This document shows positions 1 through 6,725 of a DNA stretch of 7,281 nucleotides, one piece after another. The notes beneath the pieces were generated by a model. That model was not told the DNA's origin. It did not search any database and worked only from the letters and a program-made list of their open reading frames with translations. This DNA comes from Chitinophagales bacterium. Its GTDB lineage: Bacteria; Bacteroidota; Bacteroidia; Chitinophagales; UBA10324. Location of the stretch: the NCBI GenBank assembly GCA_013695775.1, contig JACCZV010000232.1, forward strand, positions 1-7,281, written 5' to 3'. Within the stretch, counting starts at the first letter, position 1, and every line of letters begins with the position of its first letter. A program made the translations under genes and the position numbers.

Positions 1-1
1 G

Positions 2-238
2 AGTAGCTTTGTATTATCTTCTGATCATCAATTTTATCGTGGATGCTTTTGGATACAAACATTTTTATTCATGCTTCCTGTTCTTGATCTGGTGCTGCGA
101 AAACTAAAGATTAATTTTTTTGGTTTACGATACATAAGTCACTTTTACCTGATGAATTTAGCCTTGCTTAATGGGTTTTTTAAATATTTAATTGGAATTA
201 AAGAAAATGTCTGGGAACCAACTGAACGGAACCAATAA
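2..238 (+). CDS. C-terminal end of a probable family 2 glycosyltransferase (partial, 5' end outside window)
   Basis: Frame 2 is open from the window edge to TAA at 236-238, giving 78 residues. The visible tail has a hydrophobic segment (around FLFMLPVLDLVL), a basic patch (RKLK), a second hydrophobic segment (FYLMNLALLNGFFKYLIG) and the ending KENVWEPTERNQ. From memory, a membrane segment followed by a short 'W-x-P-T-x-R' tail is typical of Bacteroidota membrane-anchored GT2 enzymes of the processive or cell-surface type. The catalytic GT-A domain would lie upstream and is not visible, so the substrate cannot be named. The last 32 bases overlap the ATG of ribBA in another frame, which suggests translational coupling and co-transcription. 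That this is a real gene is fairly sure from the sustained membrane-protein character and the tight junction. The family assignment rests only on the tail; another polytopic membrane protein remains possible. Confidence 0.6.
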   Translation, partial: SSFVLSSDHQFYRGCFWIQTFLFMLPVLDLVLRKLKINFFGLRYISHFYLMNLALLNGFFKYLIGIKENVWEPTERNQ

Positions 239-1451
239 GTTCAAGCTCGATTCTATTGAAGAAGCCATCGAAGATATTCGCAATGGCAAGCTGGTGATAG
301 TTGTAGACGATGAAGACCGGGAAAACGAAGGTGACTTTATAACAGCCGCACGAAATGCAACTCCTGAAATCATCAACTTCATGTCCAAGGAGGGACGGGG
401 GCTTGTATGTGCCCCCTTGACTGATTACCGATGTCAAGAGCTAAAATTAAATTTGATGGTGGGTGAAAATACTGCGCTTCACCAAACACCGTTCACCGTT
501 TCTGTTGATTTGCTTGGCAAAGGAGTTAGTACAGGCATCTCTGCCTTCGACCGGGCAAAAACAGTTGAAGCTCTGATTGACCCTGAAACTAAGCCGGAAG
601 AACTGGGCAGGCCCGGTCATATTTTCCCACTGAAAGCAATGGCTGGAGGCGTTCTGCGCCGGGCAGGGCATACCGAAGCTACAGTAGATCTTGCACGTCT
701 TGCAGGCTTTGAGCCAGCAGGTGTACTTGTTGAAATAATGCATGATGATGGCACCATGGCACGGCTGCCTGAGCTCATGAAAGTTGCCCAAAGATTTAAC
801 CTTAAAATCATCTCCATCAAAGATTTGATTGAATACAGGTTAAAAAATGAATCGCTCATTCGAAGAGAAATAGTGGTAGAAATGCCTACAGACTGGGGCC
901 TTTTCAAGCTGCATGCCTACACCCAATACAGCACCGGTGATGTGCACCTTGCTTTGGTTAAGGGTACATGGAAAGAAGATGAGCCGGTGTTGGTGCGTGT
1001 ACATTCGTGCTGCCTTACGGGAGATGTATTTGGCTCAAAGCGATGCGATTGTGGCGGTCAGCTCCATGATGCGATGTATATGGTAGAGCAGGCCGGCCAG
1101 GGCATTGTGTTGTATATGAATCAGGAGGGCAGGGGTATAGGTCTGTTGAATAAGCTCAAAGCTTATGCTCTTCAGGAACAGGGTTTAGATACAGTTGACG
1201 CAAACCTTCAATTAGGCTTCGGCATGGATGATCGCGACTATGGGGTAGGGGCGCAGATATTGCGTGATCTTGGGGTAAAAAAGATTCGCCTAATGACTAA
1301 TAATCCGAAAAAACGTGCTGGGCTTAAGGGGTATGGGTTAGAGATAGTAGAGAATGTACCCATTGAACCACTATCAAACCCACATAATGAAAAGTATCTC
1401 CGAACAAAGCGAGACAAGATGGGTCATGAGATACTGAATAAATTGCTATAG
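207..1451 (+). CDS. ribBA: Bifunctional 3,4-dihydroxy-2-butanone-4-phosphate synthase / GTP cyclohydrolase II
   Basis: This cytoplasmic enzyme starts both branches of riboflavin synthesis. The N-terminal half converts ribulose 5-phosphate to 3,4-dihydroxy-2-butanone 4-phosphate plus formate. The C-terminal half opens GTP to the pyrimidine precursor. Counting from ATG 207 (414 residues, the usual RibBA length), the RibB domain spans about 10-205. It carries the acidic metal and substrate loop DDEDRENEGD at 34-43, RPGHIFPL at 135-142, GHTEATVDLARLAG near 154-167 (His155) and Glu176. The GTP cyclohydrolase II domain spans about 220-411. It carries zinc ligands Cys269, Cys280 and Cys282 (CLTGD...RCDCG), QEGRGIGL at 306-313, Tyr320, DDRDYG at 341-346 and TNNPKK. 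Both halves look intact. A TTG at 192 would add five residues; ATG 207 is preferred because it is the stronger codon, and the protein needs nothing before it. No Shine-Dalgarno or FMN-riboswitch leader is visible, and the start lies inside the upstream gene, so expression probably depends on that operon. Confidence 0.97.
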   Translation: MSGNQLNGTNKFKLDSIEEAIEDIRNGKLVIVVDDEDRENEGDFITAARNATPEIINFMSKEGRGLVCAPLTDYRCQELKLNLMVGENTALHQTPFTVSVDLLGKGVSTGISAFDRAKTVEALIDPETKPEELGRPGHIFPLKAMAGGVLRRAGHTEATVDLARLAGFEPAGVLVEIMHDDGTMARLPELMKVAQRFNLKIISIKDLIEYRLKNESLIRREIVVEMPTDWGLFKLHAYTQYSTGDVHLALVKGTWKEDEPVLVRVHSCCLTGDVFGSKRCDCGGQLHDAMYMVEQAGQGIVLYMNQEGRGIGLLNKLKAYALQEQGLDTVDANLQLGFGMDDRDYGVGAQILRDLGVKKIRLMTNNPKKRAGLKGYGLEIVENVPIEPLSNPHNEKYLRTKRDKMGHEILNKLL

Positions 1452-1764
1452 GCTGTCTTAATTAATATTGTACTTTTTATAAAGGCACTTTTCCTTGTAT
1501 TCAAATGCACTGTTTCATTAGTATCCTTGTACCCAAATCATTCGTTGAGTTTAACAATCTTTGTAGAAAAGGTAGCTTCAGGAGTGTTAAGCCCGACCAT
1601 AAGCTTCGGTGGAAACGATATAGAATAATGAGTCATGAAATGGTGTTATGACTGGCTTCCGAATAGGATAATTTAGGGGGTATGTGGTTTTCGGTTAAGT
1701 AAAACACCATAAAGAATGGCAATTACTTTAAAAAATTCTTTTAATGTTTTTCCTTGGCAGGTCG
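1452..1764. other. Gene-free stretch between ribBA and the PKD-domain protein gene
   Basis: No reading frame with coding character is seen on either strand. The stretch is A/T-rich and contains short weak inverted repeats (for example CTTT/AAAG around 1480), but nothing that makes a convincing intrinsic terminator for ribBA. No tRNA-like cloverleaf or riboswitch core was recognised. Its right end leads into the putative promoter at 1765. It may be a plain spacer, eroded remnant sequence, or contain an unrecognised small RNA. Confidence 0.5.
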
Positions 1765-1772
1765 TATATTTG
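1765..1772 (+). promoter_or_regulatory. Putative Bacteroidota-type -7 promoter element (TATATTTG)
   Basis: TATATTTG matches the Bacteroidota primary-sigma -7 consensus TAnnTTTG exactly and ends 43 bases before the ATG at 1816. The expected -33 TTG about 19 bases upstream is only poorly matched (AATG at 1743-1746), so this is a half-supported promoter. It is placed to drive the 1816-4089 gene independently of ribBA. Confidence 0.5.
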
Positions 1773-1815
1773 ACTTGATATAAAATATAATTCTTGTCTT
1801 TTTAAAACCCTGCGC

Positions 1816-4089
1816 ATGAAAAACATCTTCTTTATTTTAATACTTCTAAATTTTGAGTCCTTTGCTCAGAAAGAAGGCAATATCTGGTATTTCGGGGCAC
1901 AGGCAGGTATTGACTTCAACAGTGGCAGCCCGATAGCGCTAACTAACTGCTCGCCTTCATTCACTGCTTTTGAAGGAGTGGGCACCCTAAGTGATACTGC
2001 CGGCAATTTACTTTTTTATACCGATGGCAACAATGTCTTCAATGCCAACCATGTTCTGATGCCCAATGGCGATGGCTTGTTGAGCGATGTTTCATCAACG
2101 CAAACGGGGCTCTCAGTAAAGCAGCCGGGAAATGATTCCATTTACTATATCTTTCATATTGACCTGATTGACTACTTTGATCTCTCACTCTATTATTCCG
2201 TCGTTGATATGTCATTAAATGGAGGTTTGGGAAATGTGATACAAAAGAATGTTCTCTTAAGAAATAATGTAACTGAAAAAGCAACTGCCGTTGGACATGC
2301 AAATGGCAATGATGTATGGATCATCACTCACGACAGCAACAGTGATGCGTTTCAATCATATCTTCTTACTGCGGCAGGATTGGATACGATTGCTGTTATC
2401 AGCAATCCCGGATTGATACATACACAAGATATCGGCTATTTGAAGGCATCCCCCCAAGGCGACAAACTCGCTTCTGCCGATTTTCAGATGAACTCGTATG
2501 CACTCTACGATTTCGATAATGCCACGGGTATGGTTTCTAACGCTAATCAATCACCTACCGTTTACGTGTTAGCTTATGGTTGCGAGTGGTCACCGGATGG
2601 AACAAAATTGTATGGCGGGCAGGAGAATTCTCAAAATCTCTGGCAATTTGATGTAAGTGCAGGGGCAAATGTTTGGAATACTGCTACACTTATTTACGAA
2701 ACTTCGAGCATAGAATTGGAAGCATTGCAATTAGGTCCTGATGGTAAAATTTATTGTTCACGCTATCAGACAGCTTGGCTGGGCATAATTAACGATCCTG
2801 ATTCCGCCGGCCTTGCCTGCAACTACGTTGACGATGGAGTGGATCTGCTGGGGCGAGTGTGTTACCTGGGATTACCCAATTATAATGTGTCACTTTTTAA
2901 CCCGGAGGTGCAATTAGTCTTATCCAATTTATCTTCCAGTGATTCGAGTGTGTGTGAAACCAGCTGCATTGATTTCTTTGATCTTTCATCGGGCAGCCCT
3001 GACTCCTGGATGTGGAGTTTTCCCGGAGGAATTCCTTCGTCCTCTACGCTGCAAAACCCAACAAGCATTTGCTATAATACCTCAGGAACTTACGACGTCA
3101 CATTGATTGTAACGAACAGTATAGGAATCGACACCCTAATGTTAAGTAACTTCATAACAGTAAATGTTGCGCCCACTGCATTGATCACGCAGAGTAACGA
3201 CACACTTTTTTCTTCTTTAGCAAATTCATACCAGTGGTATTTGAATGGACAACTTTTACCAGGAGCAATTTCTCAGCTTTATGTAGCAATGGAGTCCGGG
3301 TTATATTCGGTTGATATCGCGGATACAAACGGATGCACCTCTTCCGCTTATTTTTTCTTTTCTTATGTTGCATTCTCTTCTACAGATTCAACGCTATGCG
3401 AAAAATTCTGCATAGATTATTTTGATCAGTCTGTAAACAATCCGGTTTCATGGCAATGGATTTTTGATGGCGCAATACCCGCATCTTCTACAGCACAAAA
3501 TCCAACAGGAATTTGTTACGATGATTCCGGAACATTTGATGTCACTCTAATTACAATGTATGGATCTGGCAATGCTGATACGTTAGTTTTAATTGATTAC
3601 ATCAGCGTTTATACTAATCCATTTTCTCCGGTTATTACGCAAACCGGAAATACATTAACTGCCACTTCTGCTAATTCATATCAATGGCTGTTAAACGGAG
3701 TAGAAATTCCTGGTGCCACAAACCAAAGTTTCGAGATCACGCAATCTGGCTTATACACGATCGTCATATATAATGAGAACGGATGCTCAGCTCAGGCAGA
3801 TATTAACGCTACTGTTGTGGGAATTGAAGAGATCATTTTCGGAAACGTACAGGTTTATCCAAATCCTACTTCAGGCATTATAACTTGTGTATGGGGGAAT
3901 GATATAGGAGATACAGGCTTTTCAATTTCGGTATTGAACACCGTGGGACATGAGATCTATTCTTCAAGCGAAGAAATCTTTGGAAATTTGATGAAGATTA
4001 ACTTGAATGATCAACCATCAGGAGTATATTTCCTTCAGCTAAAAAACGATCTCCATTACTTCCTTAAAAAAATAATCATCTCAAGATAG
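1816..4089 (+). CDS. Secreted PKD-domain surface protein with T9SS type A sorting domain
   Basis: The 757-residue protein begins with a Sec signal peptide, residues 1-17, with likely cleavage at FA/Q. Residues about 20-362 start with the motif GNIWYFGAQAGIDFNSGSP and contain WD40/PD40-like blade signatures: SPQGDKLAS at 212-220, WSPDGTKLY at 258-266 and GPDGKIYC at 307-314. This suggests a beta-propeller. Two tandem units follow, each a PKD-like domain (about 371-452 and 519-600) plus an Ig-like segment with SYQWxLNG (471-478, 621-628) and SGLY. Residues about 678-757 form the T9SS type A domain, with VYPNPTSG at 680-687, PSGVYFLQL and a basic end KKIIISR. The protein should be exported by Sec, cross the outer membrane by T9SS and be anchored on or released from the surface. 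Its role is unknown; adhesion or binding is an inference from the domains, and no catalytic motif was seen. There is no Shine-Dalgarno, the leader is A/T-rich, and the gene has its own putative promoter and terminator. Confidence 0.92.
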   Translation: MKNIFFILILLNFESFAQKEGNIWYFGAQAGIDFNSGSPIALTNCSPSFTAFEGVGTLSDTAGNLLFYTDGNNVFNANHVLMPNGDGLLSDVSSTQTGLSVKQPGNDSIYYIFHIDLIDYFDLSLYYSVVDMSLNGGLGNVIQKNVLLRNNVTEKATAVGHANGNDVWIITHDSNSDAFQSYLLTAAGLDTIAVISNPGLIHTQDIGYLKASPQGDKLASADFQMNSYALYDFDNATGMVSNANQSPTVYVLAYGCEWSPDGTKLYGGQENSQNLWQFDVSAGANVWNTATLIYETSSIELEALQLGPDGKIYCSRYQTAWLGIINDPDSAGLACNYVDDGVDLLGRVCYLGLPNYNVSLFNPEVQLVLSNLSSSDSSVCETSCIDFFDLSSGSPDSWMWSFPGGIPSSSTLQNPTSICYNTSGTYDVTLIVTNSIGIDTLMLSNFITVNVAPTALITQSNDTLFSSLANSYQWYLNGQLLPGAISQLYVAMESGLYSVDIADTNGCTSSAYFFFSYVAFSSTDSTLCEKFCIDYFDQSVNNPVSWQWIFDGAIPASSTAQNPTGICYDDSGTFDVTLITMYGSGNADTLVLIDYISVYTNPFSPVITQTGNTLTATSANSYQWLLNGVEIPGATNQSFEITQSGLYTIVIYNENGCSAQADINATVVGIEEIIFGNVQVYPNPTSGIITCVWGNDIGDTGFSISVLNTVGHEIYSSSEEIFGNLMKINLNDQPSGVYFLQLKNDLHYFLKKIIISR
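2911..3363 (+). repeat. PKD plus Ig-like unit, copy 1 of an internal tandem duplication
   Basis: Residues about 366-516 of the PKD-domain protein form one unit. It contains paired cysteines (Cys380, Cys384), the PKD core WSFPGGIPSSSTLQNPT, Cys419 with SGTYDVTLIVTN, then SYQWYLNG, SGLYSVDI and NGC (Cys507). The same order of motifs recurs 148-150 residues later in copy 2. Boundaries are approximate. The similarity is clear in protein and only modest in DNA, so the duplication is old. Confidence 0.8.
3364..3813 (+). repeat. PKD plus Ig-like unit, copy 2 of an internal tandem duplication
   Basis: Residues about 517-666 repeat copy 1. Cys528 and Cys532 are followed by CIDYFD, WQWIFDGAIPASSTAQNPT, Cys567 with SGTFDVTLI, SYQWLLNG, PGATNQ, SGLYTIVI and NGC (Cys657). 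All four cysteines match copy 1 at offsets of 148-150 residues. The unit runs straight into the T9SS sorting domain. Confidence 0.8.
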
Positions 4090-4097
4090 ATCATAAG

Positions 4098-4128
4098 AAA
4101 AGCAATGACGCATAGCGTTATGCTTTTT
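4098..4128 (+). terminator. Rho-independent terminator of the PKD-domain protein gene
   Basis: AAAAGCA (4098-4104) pairs with TGCTTTT (4121-4127). After a single bulged A, TGACGC (4106-4111) pairs with GCGTTA (4115-4120) around an ATA loop, with one G-T wobble. This makes a 13-pair stem whose 3' arm ends in a run of five T. It begins 8 bases after the stop at 4089. Its 3' half also overlaps the decayed 3' end of the minus-strand pseudogene. Confidence 0.75.
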
Positions 4129-4338
4129 GTGCGTCTTCCGGTACCACTTCATCAAGCTGTTATCAATTATGAAATCTGCATGTATTTGACGGTAACCATT
4201 TAACAATGCCGAAGCCTCGTTCCGCGAGGCATCTACATGTTCATGGATGTCGGGCAGCCTTCCCTCTAAAAATTTATCGCCGAGATTAATATTCTCGGCC
4301 TCAAGCTTTGCAACTTTTTTCAATAATGAGGCTACTGC
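4118..4338 (-). pseudogene. Decayed copy of the small coiled-coil protein gene (paralogue of 6726-7013)
   Basis: Read on the minus strand, this region encodes a sequence matching the intact gene at 6726-7013. Over 54 residues (KKVAKLEAENINLGDKFLEG through HADFIIDN) 47 are identical, and over about 187 aligned bases I count roughly 84% identity. It looks broken at both ends. The first 20 or so codons are missing or unrecognisable, and an in-frame TAA lies at 4339-4341 where the paralogue has an Asn codon. Near 4158-4159 one base is missing relative to the paralogue. Restoring it gives KLDEVVPEDAQKA and a stop at 4118-4120, closely matching the paralogue's KLDEVLPEDGDKS; unrepaired, the frame drifts into an unrelated basic tail. 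A shortened protein from a TTG at 4321-4323 cannot be excluded, but the shifted tail argues against function. Confidence 0.85.
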
Positions 4339-4409
4339 TTAGTCATCGAAAACCTACAAAGAACCAAGGTAGCAAAATTAAATAAGTGATATATCATTTA
4401 CAGTTTCTA

Positions 4410-4439
4410 TTGATATACAATATTACTTCCTTATGTTTG
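4410..4439 (+). promoter_or_regulatory. Putative Bacteroidota-type promoter of the arylsulfotransferase gene
   Basis: A -33-like TTG at 4410-4412 is followed, after 19 bases, by TATGTTTG at 4432-4439, an exact match to TAnnTTTG. Both boxes and the spacing fit the Bacteroidota primary-sigma consensus. A start near 4445 would give a leader of about 43 bases before the ATG at 4488. This is the best promoter candidate in the window. Confidence 0.65.
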
Positions 4440-4487
4440 AGGGAGTCTTTTAACTACTCCAAAGTTTTTTAATCCTAAAAACCTTTT

Positions 4488-6569
4488 ATGAAAATCTTCA
4501 TTTCAATACTTTTTACCATCATAAACTCAATCGCGTTTGCAGAAAGTAGATACCAGTATATTTCTCCGAAGCCCGGGTCTGAAATGGTTACCATCAATCA
4601 TAACATCGTTATCCGGCCGGGTATGGTGCTCGATCCTTCTTCTGTTAGCAGCGATCGCTTTTCTATTCGCGGTAGCAAAAGCGGTGATCATTCTTTCACT
4701 ATTGTGATCTCGACCGATGGTAAGACCATTATTCTGACACCTTTGGTTCCTTATGCTTATTCAGAAGAAGTATCTGTAATGATTTCGGATAATCTGAAGG
4801 CAAAAGATGGTTCTGCAATTGAACGAATGGAATATACATTTCAAACACATCGCGCATATACTGACGCAGAAAATGAAAATTTCAAAAGGGAAAGACCAAT
4901 GATGTTTAATAATTATATGGAAAACTACAATATTGGCAATTCGGGTGATGAGGATACACGTGACATTGAGGGCATGTTTGAGATTACAGTGAATACGAAT
5001 CCTGCCCCCGGCCATATTTTTTTTGATGCCTTCAGCGGATATGGATCTCCCTCGGAATATACCGGATACAGCATAATTTCCAATGATGGAGATTCCCTAT
5101 TTCATAGAGAAACCGGGTTTGTTGATGATTTCAAGCTATTGCGAAATGGACTTTTCGGAGTCTATAAAGGGTCTTATGAATGCTACAATGTGCTCGACTC
5201 AAACTTTAACGCTATTGACAGAATCTTTCCTGCTAATGGCTATGGAATGGATAACCATGAGTTACAAATGTTGCCGGATGGTCATTACTTTATTATTGCA
5301 CAGGAATTTCAGGTAATTGATATGACGGTGTATGATCCCACTTATTATCCAAATGCCTCAGTATTTGGAACGGTGATCCAGGAATTTGATGAAAATAAAA
5401 ATCTCGTCTTTGAGTGGCGCGCCTTTGACCATGTTGAAATCATCGAAGCACTCCATGAAAATCTCGCTAGCGGTTACATAGACTACATGCATACCAATGC
5501 CCTGGAAATTGATAATGACGGGCATATCCTTGCCTCTCACCGTCACCTCGACCAAATCACCAAGATTGATCGCAATACAGGGGAATTTATCTGGCGGCTG
5601 GGCGGAGTTGAGAATGAATTCACTTTCCTCAATGGCTCACCTACCTTCAGCTACCAACACGACATTCGCCGCATCAACAATGGCAATATCACACTCTTTG
5701 ATAATGGCAACTGGAATCCTGAAGTATATTCTTCAGCGCGTGAATATTATCTGGATGAAGAAGCAAAGACCGCCGACCTGGTGTGGAGCTACAGTTATCC
5801 GGATGATGACGGTGGGTTCCTGTTTTATGGCGCAATGGGAAGCGTACAGCGGTTGCCTGATGGAAACACTTTTATTAACTGGGGATGGAGGGGCCCGGTG
5901 CAGAATCCCAGCATGAGTGAGGTTACACCCACCGGCGAAATTGTATGGGAGCTGCGTCTTGCAGGCGCAGGAAATATGGTATCTTATCGCAGCCATAAAT
6001 ATGAATATGACCCCTGCGTAAGACCCACCTTTGAGCGGATGCGGGAGGTTGATGTCACCAGTGATATGGCTACTTTGGAATGGCCCTCGGCATGGAATGC
6101 AGTAAAATATAAATTGCAATACTCAGAAAAGGGATCTGATATATGGCAGCAACAGATAGTAGAGGGAGGCCAAACCTCGCAAACTCTTACTAACCTTACA
6201 CCTAATTCAGTATATTATTGGAGGTTGCAAACCTTTTGCGATCAGGCAGAAACGACTCTGTCGCCATTCACTCAGATTAAAAAGTTTGAAACGCTGCCCC
6301 TGAAACCAATGACTTCTGAAGTGTATGAGTCAATTGTTATTTATCCAAATCCGGTATCAGACATACTAAATGTTAAATACTCCGGAACCTCTTTAACTGA
6401 GCTTCGACTGGTGAATATGATAGGACAGGAACTAATAAGCACTTCGCTTGATGGCGAGGAACAAAACCAGATTGCGACACTTTCGCTGGTTAATCTCCCT
6501 GCAGGAAATTATATTCTGGAATTAATTGGCATGGAGGGAAAAGAGGTGAGAAAAGTTTTTGTGGAGTAG
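4488..6569 (+). CDS. Secreted arylsulfotransferase-family protein with T9SS type A sorting domain
   Basis: The 693-residue protein starts with a signal peptide (1-18, cleavage near FA/ES). An SbsA-type Ig-like domain follows (about 22-120: ISPKPGSE, then FSI...DGKTIILTP...Y...V...LKAKDGS). The arylsulfotransferase (ASST) propeller spans about 160-505. Motifs matching the catalytic His/His/Arg/His set of E. coli ASST are present: DNHELQMLPDG (His257), DYMHTNAL (His335), SHRHLDQ (Arg352) and SYQHDIRR (His391, matching the sulfated nucleophile). LPDGN (456-460) marks a further blade. An FN3-like domain (about 512-602) and a T9SS type A domain (618-693, IYPNP, LPAGNYILEL, basic end) follow. Known ASSTs move sulfate between phenolic compounds without PAPS. 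Activity and substrate here are inferred, and many Bacteroidota members of this family are uncharacterised. Only Cys232, Cys510 and Cys584 are present, the last two in the FN3 region. The gene has its own promoter and terminator. ATG 4488 is chosen because the signal peptide starts there. Confidence 0.88.
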   Translation: MKIFISILFTIINSIAFAESRYQYISPKPGSEMVTINHNIVIRPGMVLDPSSVSSDRFSIRGSKSGDHSFTIVISTDGKTIILTPLVPYAYSEEVSVMISDNLKAKDGSAIERMEYTFQTHRAYTDAENENFKRERPMMFNNYMENYNIGNSGDEDTRDIEGMFEITVNTNPAPGHIFFDAFSGYGSPSEYTGYSIISNDGDSLFHRETGFVDDFKLLRNGLFGVYKGSYECYNVLDSNFNAIDRIFPANGYGMDNHELQMLPDGHYFIIAQEFQVIDMTVYDPTYYPNASVFGTVIQEFDENKNLVFEWRAFDHVEIIEALHENLASGYIDYMHTNALEIDNDGHILASHRHLDQITKIDRNTGEFIWRLGGVENEFTFLNGSPTFSYQHDIRRINNGNITLFDNGNWNPEVYSSAREYYLDEEAKTADLVWSYSYPDDDGGFLFYGAMGSVQRLPDGNTFINWGWRGPVQNPSMSEVTPTGEIVWELRLAGAGNMVSYRSHKYEYDPCVRPTFERMREVDVTSDMATLEWPSAWNAVKYKLQYSEKGSDIWQQQIVEGGQTSQTLTNLTPNSVYYWRLQTFCDQAETTLSPFTQIKKFETLPLKPMTSEVYESIVIYPNPVSDILNVKYSGTSLTELRLVNMIGQELISTSLDGEEQNQIATLSLVNLPAGNYILELIGMEGKEVRKVFVE

Positions 6570-6671
6570 AATTTTTATTTATGCCTCAACCGTTGATGCT
6601 TTATTCCACGCAAGTATGCAATGGGAGTTATGAGTGCGCGAATATTAGTACAGGAGTGAATAAATTTTATC

Positions 6672-6710
6672 AATCATAGCCCACAGTTTCACCTGCGGGC
6701 TATGATTTTT
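6672..6710 (+). terminator. Rho-independent terminator of the arylsulfotransferase gene
   Basis: AATCATAGCCC (6672-6682) is perfectly complementary to GGGCTATGATT (6697-6707). CAG/CTG (6684-6686 with 6693-6695) extends the stem after one mismatch around a six-base loop. The 3' arm ends in five T (6706-6710). It lies about 100 bases after the stop at 6569 and 16 bases beyond the stop of the convergent minus-strand gene. It could therefore also act, more weakly, in the opposite direction. Confidence 0.8.
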
Positions 6711-6725
6711 CATGACAGCCGATCA

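Noticed and set aside
198..907. Open frames on the minus strand across ribBA (198-437, 447-791, 617-907)
   Set aside because: They lie wholly within the strongly supported ribBA, encode cysteine- and serine-rich low-complexity sequence and overlap one another. They are shadows of the coding strand.
1452..1815. Possible riboswitch or tRNA in the gap after ribBA
   Set aside because: No conserved FMN, TPP or cobalamin core and no cloverleaf could be found. Only short weak inverted repeats are present.
4081..4323. 80-residue minus-strand frame as an intact gene
   Set aside because: It needs a TTG start, lacks the first 20-30 residues of its paralogue and has a frameshifted tail. It is treated as part of a pseudogene.
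5497..5916. 139-codon plus-strand frame inside the arylsulfotransferase gene
   Set aside because: It sits entirely inside the ASST propeller coding region in another frame. The in-frame product has the catalytic motifs, while this one shows no family features.
5733..6119. 128-codon minus-strand frame opposite the arylsulfotransferase gene
   Set aside because: It is antisense to well-supported coding sequence and has no recognisable domain.
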